The position numbers and the translations under genes are program-made. Below are positions 16,026 through 23,835 of a DNA stretch of 64,000 nucleotides, in pieces (position 1 is the first letter of the stretch; each line of letters opens with the position of its first letter). Source of the DNA: Nonomuraea rubra (lineage in GTDB: Bacteria > Actinomycetota > Actinomycetes > Streptosporangiales > Streptosporangiaceae); the NCBI RefSeq assembly GCF_014207985.1, contig NZ_JACHMI010000001.1, positions 186,001 through 250,000 of the forward strand, read 5' to 3'. The notes below the pieces were generated by a model. It was given only the letters and a program-made list of their open reading frames with translations. It had not been told where the DNA came from and ran no database searches.

Positions 16026-16628
16026 TTAGTGCGGGGAGAAGACCGTGGCGATGTCGACCTCGTTCGTGTCCGGCCGCCAGGCGCCGAGGATCTGCACGTG
16101 CTGGCTGACCTTCAGCATCGACAGGTCCGCCGTGGGCGGCGACTCGGAGTGGATGGCCACCGACTTGCCGGCGACGACGTGGCACAGCACGTCGTGGCCG
16201 TTGTGGTCGAGGTGGATGGTCTGGCCGGTGATGTTCTTGATGTGGCCCTTGATGTTGACGATGTTCAGCCACACCGCCTCGGCGGCCAGCATGCCGTCGG
16301 GCATGCGCACGCCTCTGGCGTACAGGCCGTCGCCGGGCCTGGCCTGGTCGAAGGGGACCGGGCCGAGCTTCCACAGGCTCGTGCCGTCCACGACCCTGAT
16401 GGTGTGGAAGACCAGGTTCGAGCCCAGGACGAGCAGGGTGTTGTCCTTGATCGAGCGGATCCGGCCCTCGGCGAAGTCCGGGTCGGGGGCGCCGGGCTCC
16501 ACCTTCTGGGCGGACTGCTGGGCGGCGAAGGCCGCCTCGGGGCCGAGTGAGCCCAGCGCGGTCGCGGCGACGACGCCGGCGCCCCCGCCGAGCACGGCGG
16601 ACTTGAGCACGTCCCTTCTGCTGCGCAT
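16026..16628 (-). CDS. Twin-arginine-exported protein of unknown function, 200 aa
   Basis: The N-terminus has a clear Tat signal: SRRDVLKSAVLGGGAGVVAA, ending near residue 35 (AAFAA). The mature part is beta-rich and may form one or two small barrels (EGRIRSIKDNTLLVLG, VVDGTSLWKLGPVPFDQ, VQILGAWRPDTNEVDIATVF). It has only one mature cysteine, so it is not itself the disulfide-rich component. It lies between the Cys-rich gene and the MauE-like gene in the same operon. An inferred role is to carry the signal-less Cys-rich partner through the Tat pathway. GGAGG precedes the ATG. Confidence 0.7.
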   Translation of the reverse strand: MRSRRDVLKSAVLGGGAGVVAATALGSLGPEAAFAAQQSAQKVEPGAPDPDFAEGRIRSIKDNTLLVLGSNLVFHTIRVVDGTSLWKLGPVPFDQARPGDGLYARGVRMPDGMLAAEAVWLNIVNIKGHIKNITGQTIHLDHNGHDVLCHVVAGKSVAIHSESPPTADLSMLKVSQHVQILGAWRPDTNEVDIATVFSPH

Positions 16629-16640
16629 CGTTCCGCCCTC

Positions 16641-17090
16641 CTAGGCCGTCGAGATCTCCACCGGCCGCAGGCCGGACGAGAGGCTGGCGATCTGGCTGTA
16701 GGCGGCGGGGGTGAGGTCGATCAGGCGGTTGCTCGCGCAGGTCGCGCCGCAGCAGCTCCGCTCGCCGCAGAACAGGTCGGTCTGCGGGCCGCAGTCGGCG
16801 ATGGCGGTGACGACGCTGCTGCCGGTGCACAGCGCCGTGATGCGGTGGCGGAACCCGCAGGTCCGGCGGGACAGGCCGACGCCGCAGCTGTCGGGGCGGG
16901 TGATCGCCCAGCAGGCGTCGGAGGTGTTGGGCCAGGCGTGCTGGAGGTTGCCGGAGTTGCAGGTGCCGCAGGCTCCCTTTCCGGTGCTGCTGCAGGGGCC
17001 CCATGCGGTGCCGCAGCAGAACCAGGAGACCTCTCCCTGGACCGGGCCGAGTAAGTCGGCGGGCGGGTCGGTGGCCGTGCTTCGCGCCAT
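16641..17090 (-). CDS. Cysteine-rich protein with barwin/expansin-like C-terminus, no signal peptide
   Basis: A 149-residue protein with 14 cysteines, an even number suited to disulfides. The C-terminal half resembles a double-psi beta-barrel of the expansin/barwin type: CTGSSVVTAIADCGPQ, then LIDLTPAAYSQIASLSSGL followed by RPVEI. Cysteine clusters include FCCGTAWGPC and SCCGATC. The N-terminus (MARSTATDPPADLLG) is hydrophilic, so the protein has no export signal of its own despite its secreted-type composition. AAGGAGG lies at ideal distance from ATG 17090. It is first in the cassette with the Tat protein and MauE homologue. Resemblance to methylamine dehydrogenase light chain was considered and not supported. 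Confidence 0.7.
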   Translation of the reverse strand: MARSTATDPPADLLGPVQGEVSWFCCGTAWGPCSSTGKGACGTCNSGNLQHAWPNTSDACWAITRPDSCGVGLSRRTCGFRHRITALCTGSSVVTAIADCGPQTDLFCGERSCCGATCASNRLIDLTPAAYSQIASLSSGLRPVEISTA

Positions 17091-17197
17091 GCGCGTCCTC
17101 CTTGGGTGGGCTCTGGACGATCTCGGCGAGGGGGTTGAAGCTTTCCGACTCGATCTATGAGTACCATGTAAGGATTTTTCGTCAATGCCCGAATTTC

Positions 17198-18337
17198 TCA
17201 GGCACAGAACGCGGTCACCGTGGCGGCCAGCACGTCGGTGACCCGGTGCACCGAGGCGAGGTCGGCCCACTCCGTGTCGGCGTGGGCGCCGCCGCCGTCG
17301 GCGCCGAAGAGCAGGCACGGGATGCCGGCGCGGGCCAGCAGGGCGCAGTCCGTCCAGAAGGGCTCGGCGCGGATGACCGGCGGGCGGCCGAGTGCCCGCT
17401 CCGCCTCGCGCAGCACGACCCGCGTGATCGCCGCGTCGGGGTCGGCCTCGAAGGGCTCGCGGTGCAGGCCGGGCCGCAGCCGGTAGGAGAAGCCGGGCAC
17501 GGTGGCGGCGAGGTGATCGAGAACCCCGATCAGCTCGGCCCGGACGCCCTGCTCGGTCTCGCCGGGGACCGTGCGCCGCTCGATCGTGATCAGGCAGCGG
17601 GCCGGATAGGTGGAAGGGCCCTCGCCCCCCTCGATGAGCGAGGCGTGCACGGTGCCCGGCCCCAGCAGGTGGTGCCCGCCCGAGGCGGCCAGCCGCCGGC
17701 CGAGCGCCTCCAGCGCCACCAGGAAGTGACCGGCCTTGGCGATCGCGTCCACGCCCAGGTCGGGGCGGGAGCCGTGGGCGGCGCGGCCCAGCACCTCGAC
17801 CTCGAACCAGGCGAACCCCTTGTGCGCCAGCGTCACCTCCAGCAGGCTCGGCTCGGTGACGACGGCGCCGTCGGCGGTGAAACGCTCCAGCACCTCCTCG
17901 GTGCCGAAGCTGGCGTGCTCCTCGTCGGCCACGCAGGCCACGATGACGTCGCCGCGCAGCGGGCCGCCCGCGGTGGCGCGGGCGGCGCCGGCCATCATCG
18001 CGGCCACGCCGCTCTTCATGTCGAAGGCGCCCCGGCCGTAGATCTTCCCGTCCTCGACGCGCGGGACGAGCGGGTCGCCGTCGTACGTGCCGTACGCGAC
18101 GGTGTCGAGGTGGCCGTTGAGCATGATCGAGCGCCCGCCGCCGGTGCCGCGGGCCACGGCCACCACGGAAGGGCGCCCGGGCCGCCGTTCCAGGCGGTGG
18201 ATCTCGAACCCCCGCTCGCCCAGCCACCGCGCGCAGAACGTGGCGGCGGCCGACTCGCCCGCGCCGCCGGGGGAGAGCCCCGGGTTGACGGAGTCGAGGG
18301 CGATGAGGCGTTCGAGCAGCGGCAGCGGGTCCGTCAT
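17198..18337 (-). CDS. M20-family metallopeptidase/deacylase (ArgE/DapE-like)
   Basis: Zinc-dependent amidohydrolase of 379 residues, expected to remove acyl groups or cleave peptides at a bimetal site. Metal ligands are visible in LNGHLDTVAYG (His, about residue 88), RGAFDMKSGVAAMM (Asp, about 121) and CVADEEHASFGTEE (catalytic/metal Glu pair, about 155). The central dimerisation domain begins after KGFAWFEVEVLGRAAHGS (about 190), and the final ligand region lies near the C-terminus (CLLFGADGGGAHADTEWADL). The start at 18337 has GGGAGGCCC upstream. The exact substrate is not clear from sequence. Confidence 0.9.
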   Translation of the reverse strand: MTDPLPLLERLIALDSVNPGLSPGGAGESAAATFCARWLGERGFEIHRLERRPGRPSVVAVARGTGGGRSIMLNGHLDTVAYGTYDGDPLVPRVEDGKIYGRGAFDMKSGVAAMMAGAARATAGGPLRGDVIVACVADEEHASFGTEEVLERFTADGAVVTEPSLLEVTLAHKGFAWFEVEVLGRAAHGSRPDLGVDAIAKAGHFLVALEALGRRLAASGGHHLLGPGTVHASLIEGGEGPSTYPARCLITIERRTVPGETEQGVRAELIGVLDHLAATVPGFSYRLRPGLHREPFEADPDAAITRVVLREAERALGRPPVIRAEPFWTDCALLARAGIPCLLFGADGGGAHADTEWADLASVHRVTDVLAATVTAFCA

Positions 18338-18392
18338 GGCGGGCCTCCCGGGGAGAGGGATCACCCGCCATCATGCCCCGCGGGCCCGTGGT

Positions 18393-19445
18393 TCAGAGGG
18401 CGTCGGCGTTCTGCGCCGCCTGGTAGACGGCCATGGCCTCGTCGCCGAAGAAGGGGCCGAACATGAAGTTCGGGGCGAAGTTGTAGGTGAAGCTGTTGAC
18501 GGAGTTCAGCCAGCCGAGGCCGGTGGACTCGTCGAAGCCCTGGAACCAGGGCCCGCCGCTCGACCCGCCGGTCATGTTGCAGCGCAGCCCCTGGTCACGG
18601 GTCATGACGGTGTCGTTGAACGCGCGCCCGCTGCAGTAGATCAGCTCCGACCCGTCGAACGGATCGGCCGCCGGGTACCCGAAGGCGAACATCTGCCGCT
18701 GCCTGGCCTGGTTGAAGGCGACCCCCTGCCCGCCCACGACGTCGGTCAGCGTCCGCCCGTTCAGCGGCGCCACCACGACGGCGGCCACGTCGAAGTTGAT
18801 GTCCTCCCTGGCGTTCCACCGCTGGGTGGTGAGCATCGCGCTGGCCACCCAGGTGCCGAACGGGCGCCGCCCGTCGTCGAAGGCCGGCACGAACACCCAG
18901 TTCCTGTGCGCGGCCCCGTTCAGCTTCACGCAGTGCCCGGCGGTGATCACCACGCTCTCGTTCGCGCTGGTCACGGCCGAGCCGGAGCAGGAGGAGTTGC
19001 GGCCGTCGGCGGTGGTGAAGAAGACCCGGCCGGTGGTGCGCACGACCGCGCCGCCGTCCGTCCACTGCAACCCCGGGCTGTTGGGCACCAGGGCCTGCCG
19101 CGCGGCGGTGACAGGCGCGGTGCCGCCGACCGACCACGCGGCGCCGCGCGTGGTCCACGGGCTGCGGCGGGTGTTGGTGGCGCCGCGGGTGGCCCACGGG
19201 TCGCCCTCCGACGGGCCGCGCGACTGGGTACGCCGCGGCGCGGGCGCGTCGAGGGGCTGTGCCGCGAGCATGCGCTGCGTGGTCCAGTACTGCGAGACGG
19301 TCCTGCGCTCCGCCTGCGAATCCGTGGCGGTCCAGCCGGCGGGCCTGGGGTCGTTCGCGGCCCCGGCCTGCGCGGCACCCGCCGGTACCAGGGCGCCTGC
19401 CAGGGCGAGGGCGACGGCGGAGAGCAGGCTGACTCTGCGGTGCAT
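18393..19445 (-). CDS. Secreted trypsin-like serine protease
   Basis: Extracellular endopeptidase, 350 residues. Signal peptide at residues 1-27 (LLSAVALALAGALVPAGAAQA). A pro-region of about 90 residues rich in Arg/Thr/Pro precedes the catalytic domain. The triad is intact: His in VITAGHCVKL, Asp in INFDVAAVVV, Ser in NMTGGSSGGPWFQGF. Cysteine pairs around His and Ser suggest two disulfides (CSGSAVTS...HC; CSGRAF...RC). The mRNA leader contains a perfect 12-bp hairpin that covers the ribosome site just before the ATG, suggesting translational control. Confidence 0.9.
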   Translation of the reverse strand: MHRRVSLLSAVALALAGALVPAGAAQAGAANDPRPAGWTATDSQAERRTVSQYWTTQRMLAAQPLDAPAPRRTQSRGPSEGDPWATRGATNTRRSPWTTRGAAWSVGGTAPVTAARQALVPNSPGLQWTDGGAVVRTTGRVFFTTADGRNSSCSGSAVTSANESVVITAGHCVKLNGAAHRNWVFVPAFDDGRRPFGTWVASAMLTTQRWNAREDINFDVAAVVVAPLNGRTLTDVVGGQGVAFNQARQRQMFAFGYPAADPFDGSELIYCSGRAFNDTVMTRDQGLRCNMTGGSSGGPWFQGFDESTGLGWLNSVNSFTYNFAPNFMFGPFFGDEAMAVYQAAQNADAL

Positions 19446-19488
19446 TACGTACCTCCCGAAACCGGAATCTGCCGTAGGGAGGTACGTA
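19446..19488 (-). promoter_or_regulatory. Perfect 12-bp hairpin sequestering the protease ribosome binding site
   Basis: The arms at 19446-19457 (tacgtacctccc) and 19477-19488 (gggaggtacgta) are exactly complementary around a 19-base loop. In the minus-strand mRNA the 3' arm contains GGGAGG, the ribosome site, and the start codon (19443-19445) follows the stem with no gap. When folded, the ribosome site would be fully paired. It could be a thermometer or protein-binding control element. Confidence 0.75.
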
Positions 19489-19746
19489 GGGACGGCCTTA
19501 TCTTCCTCAACACCCACGCAAACGGATATATCGCCATCACGGAGTGAAGTCGCCATATTGCACAGCGTCACCTGGGGTGAAATGCGTTTGCTTTACAGAA
19601 TGGCGGTCCGATATTGACGCTCATTCACCGGTTCTTTCCCATTACGGGAAATTCGGATTCGGCGTGGCGTTGTCATCTCGCTCGCGGCAACTGTAAGCAT
19701 CGTACCGGTCTGGCGACTAAGGGTCGCATTCCGAAAGGAACGGTAA
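19489..19746. other. Divergent promoter region, relatively AT-rich
   Basis: About 260 bases between the protease leader and the next plus-strand secreted protein. The segment is noticeably richer in A/T than its surroundings (for example attgacgctcattcaccggt near 19613 and aaatgcgtttgctttacaga near 19578), consistent with two divergent promoters. TTGACG at 19614 is a possible -35 for the plus-strand gene, but a matching -10 is not convincing. Confidence 0.4.
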
Positions 19747-20388
19747 ATGTTCACCCCAATGAGAAAAATGGCGAAGCCCGTCGGGCGCGGCATTCTCGCG
19801 GCCGTGCTGGCCGTCACCATGGCGCCGGCGGCCAGCGCGGGCGACAAGAACGACGGCCCCGACCATCACAAATTCGACCGTGGCTTCGTCGACCACCACG
19901 ATGACGACGACGGCGGCAGAAACTGCAGGCCGCGTACCTTCTTCCGGATCCACCAGATGTCGCCGCGGAATTTCTTCGTGCCCCGGACCCGCTACATCGA
20001 CGGCCCCGGTGGCTCGATGACGGTGGCCGTCACGCGCGAGCACGAGGTGGTCGCCTTCCTGGAGACGGAGAACGAGGCCGAGAAGGTCATCGACAAGGAC
20101 GAAGTGATCTTCAACCTGCGCCGGCTCGGCCTGCCGCACCTCGAGGAGCGGCACATGGTCTACAGCGGGCACGAGTACACGCAGGAGATCAGCGACGGCA
20201 TGTACGGCAACATGTGGTACCGGGTCTTCGGTTACCGCGTGGGCTGGTCGGCCTGGAACGTCCTCGGCACCTGCGAGCGCTTCAAGGTCGACACCGGCAT
20301 CGCGAACGTGCCCTCCCGGGTCGAGGGCTGGCGCTACTGGGAGACCAAGCACCCGATGTTCAAGCGCCGCAAGCTGTCGCTGAAGTAG
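19747..20388 (+). CDS. Secreted His/Asp-rich protein of unknown function, 213 aa
   Basis: Signal peptide at residues 1-31 (GILAAVLAVTMAPAASA). The mature N-terminus is a dense run of His and Asp (DHHKFDRGFVDHHDDDDGG) that would bind divalent metals. The rest is rich in aromatic and charged residues (EISDGMYGNMWYRVFGYRVG, RVEGWRYWETKHPMFKRRK) with two cysteines. No family is recognised. A good AAAGGAA ribosome site lies 6 bases before ATG 19747; a second ATG five codons later is less likely. Confidence 0.7.
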   Translation: MFTPMRKMAKPVGRGILAAVLAVTMAPAASAGDKNDGPDHHKFDRGFVDHHDDDDGGRNCRPRTFFRIHQMSPRNFFVPRTRYIDGPGGSMTVAVTREHEVVAFLETENEAEKVIDKDEVIFNLRRLGLPHLEERHMVYSGHEYTQEISDGMYGNMWYRVFGYRVGWSAWNVLGTCERFKVDTGIANVPSRVEGWRYWETKHPMFKRRKLSLK

Positions 20389-20507
20389 GAAGAAACCCCA
20401 GGTCAGAGGGTTTCGTGGCCGCCCGGCGGGTAGGGTTGCGGGTCAGTCCGGCTGCGCCGGGCGCGTAGCCGTCCGGCGCGCGACCCGACTCCGTGAAGGG
20501 GGACATC

Positions 20508-20630
20508 ATGGCCGCGATGCAGCGATATCTGGGTTTCTTTTCGTTTATTAGGATTCCGAACCCGCCGGTTCCGGATAACGGCGAGGCCGGCGGTGGCCGT
20601 GCCCGCAGGCGCCGTCGTCGGCGCCGCTGA
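20508..20630 (+). CDS. 40-aa peptide with poly-arginine tail
   Basis: A short open frame with a strong ribosome site (GAAGGGGGA) 4 bases from ATG 20508. The peptide has an aromatic, hydrophobic first half (MQRYLGFFSFIRIPNPPVPD), a GEAGGG hinge and a C-terminus of eight consecutive arginines, RARRRRRRRR. A terminator hairpin follows 14 bases after the stop, so it looks like an independent transcription unit. The arginine codons are mixed rather than a simple repeat. Function is unknown: DNA/RNA binding, membrane-active peptide or regulatory peptide are all possible. Confidence 0.5.
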   Translation: MAAMQRYLGFFSFIRIPNPPVPDNGEAGGGRARRRRRRRR

Positions 20631-20644
20631 GCATGCGTAGCCTG

Positions 20645-20678
20645 AGATGTGAGGGTGAGTACGTCGGCCCTCACATCT
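20645..20678. terminator. Bidirectional terminator hairpin
   Basis: The arms agatgtgaggg (20645-20655) and ccctcacatct (20668-20678) pair perfectly around a 12-base loop, followed by TTC. It separates the 40-aa ORF from the convergent serine hydrolase gene. Confidence 0.7.
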
Positions 20679-20691
20679 TCCGGCCGGCCGT

Positions 20692-21909
20692 TCAGGAGAA
20701 GGCGGCCACCACGATGCCGAGCGTGCGCTCGTTCTGGCCTGAGCCCTTGGCGTCGGTGGAGTTGACGGAGTAGACCAAGGTCCTCGACAGGTCCCTGGTC
20801 GCGCCGACCCCGCTGGCGTAGCCGTAGCGCGCGCCCGTCTTGCCGTAGCCCACGATCCCGCCCGGCAGCACCATCCTGGTCAGGCCGGAGGTGTAGGTCG
20901 CGGGCCGGTTGCCGCACTCGTCGAACATGGTGACGTCCGGGACGGTGAACATGGGTTCGAGCTGGGCCCGCGGCACGACCTTGCCGGAGAACAGCGCCTT
21001 GACGAACTTCTCCAGGTCCGCGGCCGTCGAGATCAGGTCGCCCGAGGCCCAGGTCGAGGTGACGCTCATCCTGGTCATGTCGACCACGTGCCCGTCGCCG
21101 TAGCGGACGGCGTTCTCGAAGCCCGCGGGCACGCTCTGGTAGCCCCGGTGGTGCGGCCCCTTGATGGTGGTCGAGGTGCCGGGCAGGTAGCTGTGCCGCA
21201 TGCCGACCGGGCGCAGGATCCGGTTCGTCACCTCGTGCTCGTACGTCTTCCCCGTGATCCGCTCGATCAGCAGGCCGGCCACGAACGTGTTGATGTTCAG
21301 GTAGTGCTGCCTGGTGCCCGGGGCGAACTCGATCGGGTTGCGTACGGCCTGGGCCACGTACTCTTGCGGCGTCCACTTCTTGAACCTGGTCTCGTAGACG
21401 TACTCGAAGCCGTCGGGAAGGCCGGGGGCGGGCAGGCCGCTGGTGTGGTTCAGCAGCTGGCCCACCTGGATCTCCGGGTAGGAGGCGGGCAGCAGGCCGG
21501 GCAGGTGGTCCTGGACGGTGTCGCCGAGCGCCAGCCTGCCCTCGGCGACGAGCTGCAGCACGACCGCCGTGGTGAACATCTTGGTCACGCTGCCGGCGCG
21601 GAAGCGTACGTGCTCGGACGCCTCGCGCCGCGTCCTCAGGTCGGCGACCCCGCTCACACCCTGCCACGAGCCCTTCGTGCCGCCCACCCGGACCACGGCC
21701 GCGGTGGCGTCGGCCGCGGGCAGGCCGCCGATGGCCCGGCTCAGTGCCGCCTGGTCGACCGGCGGGATCACGGCGTCGGGGTCCGGCTCGACGACGGCGG
21801 GCGGCGGGCAGGGCCGCGAGGTGGGCTCGGGGGTGGGTGTGTCCGCCTGGGCGGGCGCCGCCACGAGGACGGTGGCCAGGGCGAGGCAGGCGGCTGCGGT
21901 CTTCAGCAA
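20692..21909 (-). CDS. Secreted serine hydrolase of the beta-lactamase/DD-peptidase family
   Basis: Class C beta-lactamase-like penicillin-recognising enzyme, 405 residues, probably a D-alanyl-D-alanine carboxypeptidase or esterase outside the cell. The start is a TTG at 21909 behind GAGGAGATCACC, giving a clean signal peptide (MLKTAAACLALATVLVAAPA). Active-site motifs: SVTK (Ser 107, Lys 110) in RFRAGSVTKMFTTAV, YLN in RQHYLNINTFVAG, and KTG in VGYGKTGARYGYASG. The mature N-terminus is Pro-rich (TPTPEPTSRPCPPP). Frames extending further upstream are not coding. Confidence 0.88.
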   Translation of the reverse strand: MLKTAAACLALATVLVAAPAQADTPTPEPTSRPCPPPAVVEPDPDAVIPPVDQAALSRAIGGLPAADATAAVVRVGGTKGSWQGVSGVADLRTRREASEHVRFRAGSVTKMFTTAVVLQLVAEGRLALGDTVQDHLPGLLPASYPEIQVGQLLNHTSGLPAPGLPDGFEYVYETRFKKWTPQEYVAQAVRNPIEFAPGTRQHYLNINTFVAGLLIERITGKTYEHEVTNRILRPVGMRHSYLPGTSTTIKGPHHRGYQSVPAGFENAVRYGDGHVVDMTRMSVTSTWASGDLISTAADLEKFVKALFSGKVVPRAQLEPMFTVPDVTMFDECGNRPATYTSGLTRMVLPGGIVGYGKTGARYGYASGVGATRDLSRTLVYSVNSTDAKGSGQNERTLGIVVAAFS

Positions 21910-22072
21910 GGTGATCTCCTCAGTGCTCGGGGGAACGACAGCCATCCTGCTGAGCCGCACCCCCGGCACGGATCGCCGACGCGACCCATTTCCTCTCCCT
22001 CCCGCGAGGGAGGCGGCGAACCCCTCGCACCGGCGATGCCCGGCGCCCCTCCCCGGGCGGAGGATCTTCGCC

Positions 22073-22651
22073 ATGAACCTCCGCTTCGCCTTCATCGCCG
22101 CTCCCCTGCTCACCTTCGCCTACGGGGTGATCCGCATCCTCGACGGGCTCGACTGCAGCCGCGGCCCCGGCCTCGCCTGGACCACCGGACACCTCGCGTT
22201 CATGGCGGCCCTCGTCCTGTTCGTCCAGATCTTCTGGCAGCTGCGCGCCATGGCGGGCCGCGACACGGTGTCCACCGTGAGCGCGGTGGCCGGGACCGCC
22301 GGCATCGCGACGTTGCTCGCGCAGTTCGGGATCGACATCGTGGTCGGGTTCATGGCCGCCGACCACGACGGGATGAGCGTGCTCTTCGACCAGGTGCAGA
22401 GCGTGCCGGGGGTGTCGCCGATCGTCTACGATGGCGGCCCGTTCCTGTTCTACCTGGCCCAGCTCGCCCTCGTCCTGCAGCTCGCGGTCATGCGCCGGGT
22501 CAAGGCGTGGATGCCCGCGCTGGTGCTGCTCGACCTCGCGCTGCCGTTCGCGGACAAGGACCTCATCCCGCTCGGCGCCCTGTGCCTGCTGATCTCGTTC
22601 GTCCCGCTCGCGCGCCGGGCGCCAGCCCCGGCCGTGGTCGCCGCAGCGTGA
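22073..22651 (+). CDS. Five-span integral membrane protein, 192 aa
   Basis: Unknown function. About five membrane spans: RFAFIAAPLLTFAYGVI, HLAFMAALVLFVQIFW, VSAVAGTAGIATLLAQFGID, FYLAQLALVLQLAV and LGALCLLISFVPL. A conserved-looking luminal loop (LDGLDCSRGPGLAWTTGH) contains the only cysteine outside a span region. ATG 22073 follows GGAGGATC. It is 23 bases upstream of a two-component kinase in the same direction, so it may be part of that signalling operon. Confidence 0.7.
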   Translation: MNLRFAFIAAPLLTFAYGVIRILDGLDCSRGPGLAWTTGHLAFMAALVLFVQIFWQLRAMAGRDTVSTVSAVAGTAGIATLLAQFGIDIVVGFMAADHDGMSVLFDQVQSVPGVSPIVYDGGPFLFYLAQLALVLQLAVMRRVKAWMPALVLLDLALPFADKDLIPLGALCLLISFVPLARRAPAPAVVAAA

Positions 22652-22674
22652 CCCGGCGGGCACAATTGGGGCTT

Positions 22675-23835
22675 ATGTCCGAGTCACGGTTCGTCGCGCG
22701 GTTCCGTCGCTGGTACGGCACGCTGCCGACGACCCTGGTGGACGGGGCGCTCGCCGCGCTGGTGCTGCTCGTGCAGCTCTGGCCGTTCCTGTCCCGGGAC
22801 AACCCGCACGGCGAGCCCTGGCACTGGTGGGGTTACGCGGTGGTGATCGCCTCCGCGGTGCCGCTGATCTGGCGGCGCCGCGCGCCGGTGCTCGTGCTGC
22901 TGGCCGCCTGCATCCCCACGGGCTTCTACGACCTCGTGGACGAGGTGGCCTCCCAGCCCATCTGGTACACGGGGCTGGTGGCCCTCTACACCCTGGCCGC
23001 GTACTCCAGCAGGTGGAAGCGGTGGATCGCGTTCGGCGTCACGCTCGGCGGTGGCCTGCTCATCGTCGGCTCGGCCGAGTCGGCGCTGCGCGGAACCGTG
23101 CAGTTCGTCGCCGCGTACGCCATCGGCCGCGCGGCCGCCGCCTCCCGTGCCCACGCCGCCGCGCTGGAGGAGCGTGCCGTCCGGCTCGCCCGCGAGCGGG
23201 AGATCGAGGCCGAACGCGCCGCCGAGCGCGAGCGGGCCAGGATCGCCCGCGACATGCACGACATCCTCGCCCACGCGGTCAGCGTCATGGTCGTCCAGGC
23301 CGAGGCCGGCCCGGTGGCGGTCACCTCGAACCCGGCCAGGGCCGTGGCCGCCTTCGATGCCATCGCGGGCGCCGGGCGCGACGCCATGGACCAGCTCCGC
23401 CGCCTGCTGAACGTGCTCAAGGAGGAGGACGGCCCGCGCGGCCCGCAGCCCACCATCGAGGGGCTGCCCGCCCTCGCCGACCAGATCCGGGGAACCGGGC
23501 TGAACGTGACATACTCCACCACGGGCTCGCCCCGGCCGCTGTCACCCGACACCGAGGTGGCCGCGTACCGCATCACCCAGGAAGCCCTCACCAACATCGT
23601 CAAGCACGCGGGCGCCGCCCGCGCCGACATCGCTCTCACCTGGCAGGACCACGCACTCATGATCGACATCACCGACGACGGCCGCGGCCGGGACCCGAGG
23701 CTCCCGTCGGGCGGCAACGGCCTGATCGGCATCCGCGAGCGCGCCGCCGCGTGCGGCGGCACCGCCGAGCTCGGCCCGCGCGCCGGCGGCGCGGGCTTCC
23801 GGGTGCTGGTCCGGCTTCCGCTGGCGGCGTCGTGA
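22675..23835 (+). CDS. Membrane sensor histidine kinase (HisKA_3 type)
   Basis: Two-component sensor of 386 residues. Four or five membrane spans occupy residues 18-150 (for example TTLVDGALAALVLLVQLWPF and GFYDLVDEVASQPIWYTGLV). A coiled, Arg/Glu-rich linker (about 160-190) leads to RARIARDMHDILAHAVSVM with the phosphoacceptor His near residue 200. The ATPase domain has the N box (EVAAYRITQEALTNIVKHAG) and G boxes (DDGRGRDPRLPSGGNGLIGI). Its stop overlaps the response-regulator GTG (GTGA at 23832-23835). This arrangement and architecture resemble many DesK/LiaS-like actinobacterial pairs. Confidence 0.92.
   Translation: MSESRFVARFRRWYGTLPTTLVDGALAALVLLVQLWPFLSRDNPHGEPWHWWGYAVVIASAVPLIWRRRAPVLVLLAACIPTGFYDLVDEVASQPIWYTGLVALYTLAAYSSRWKRWIAFGVTLGGGLLIVGSAESALRGTVQFVAAYAIGRAAAASRAHAAALEERAVRLAREREIEAERAAERERARIARDMHDILAHAVSVMVVQAEAGPVAVTSNPARAVAAFDAIAGAGRDAMDQLRRLLNVLKEEDGPRGPQPTIEGLPALADQIRGTGLNVTYSTTGSPRPLSPDTEVAAYRITQEALTNIVKHAGAARADIALTWQDHALMIDITDDGRGRDPRLPSGGNGLIGIRERAAACGGTAELGPRAGGAGFRVLVRLPLAAS

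Noticed and set aside
16641..17090. Cys-rich protein as a methylamine dehydrogenase light chain
   Set aside because: The Trp residues used for tryptophan tryptophylquinone and the order of cysteines do not fit, and no heavy chain is present. The C-terminus fits a double-psi barrel better.
20692..22113. Serine hydrolase starting at 22113
   Set aside because: This would add 68 residues with no coding features before a clear signal peptide. TTG 21909 has the ribosome site GAGGAG.
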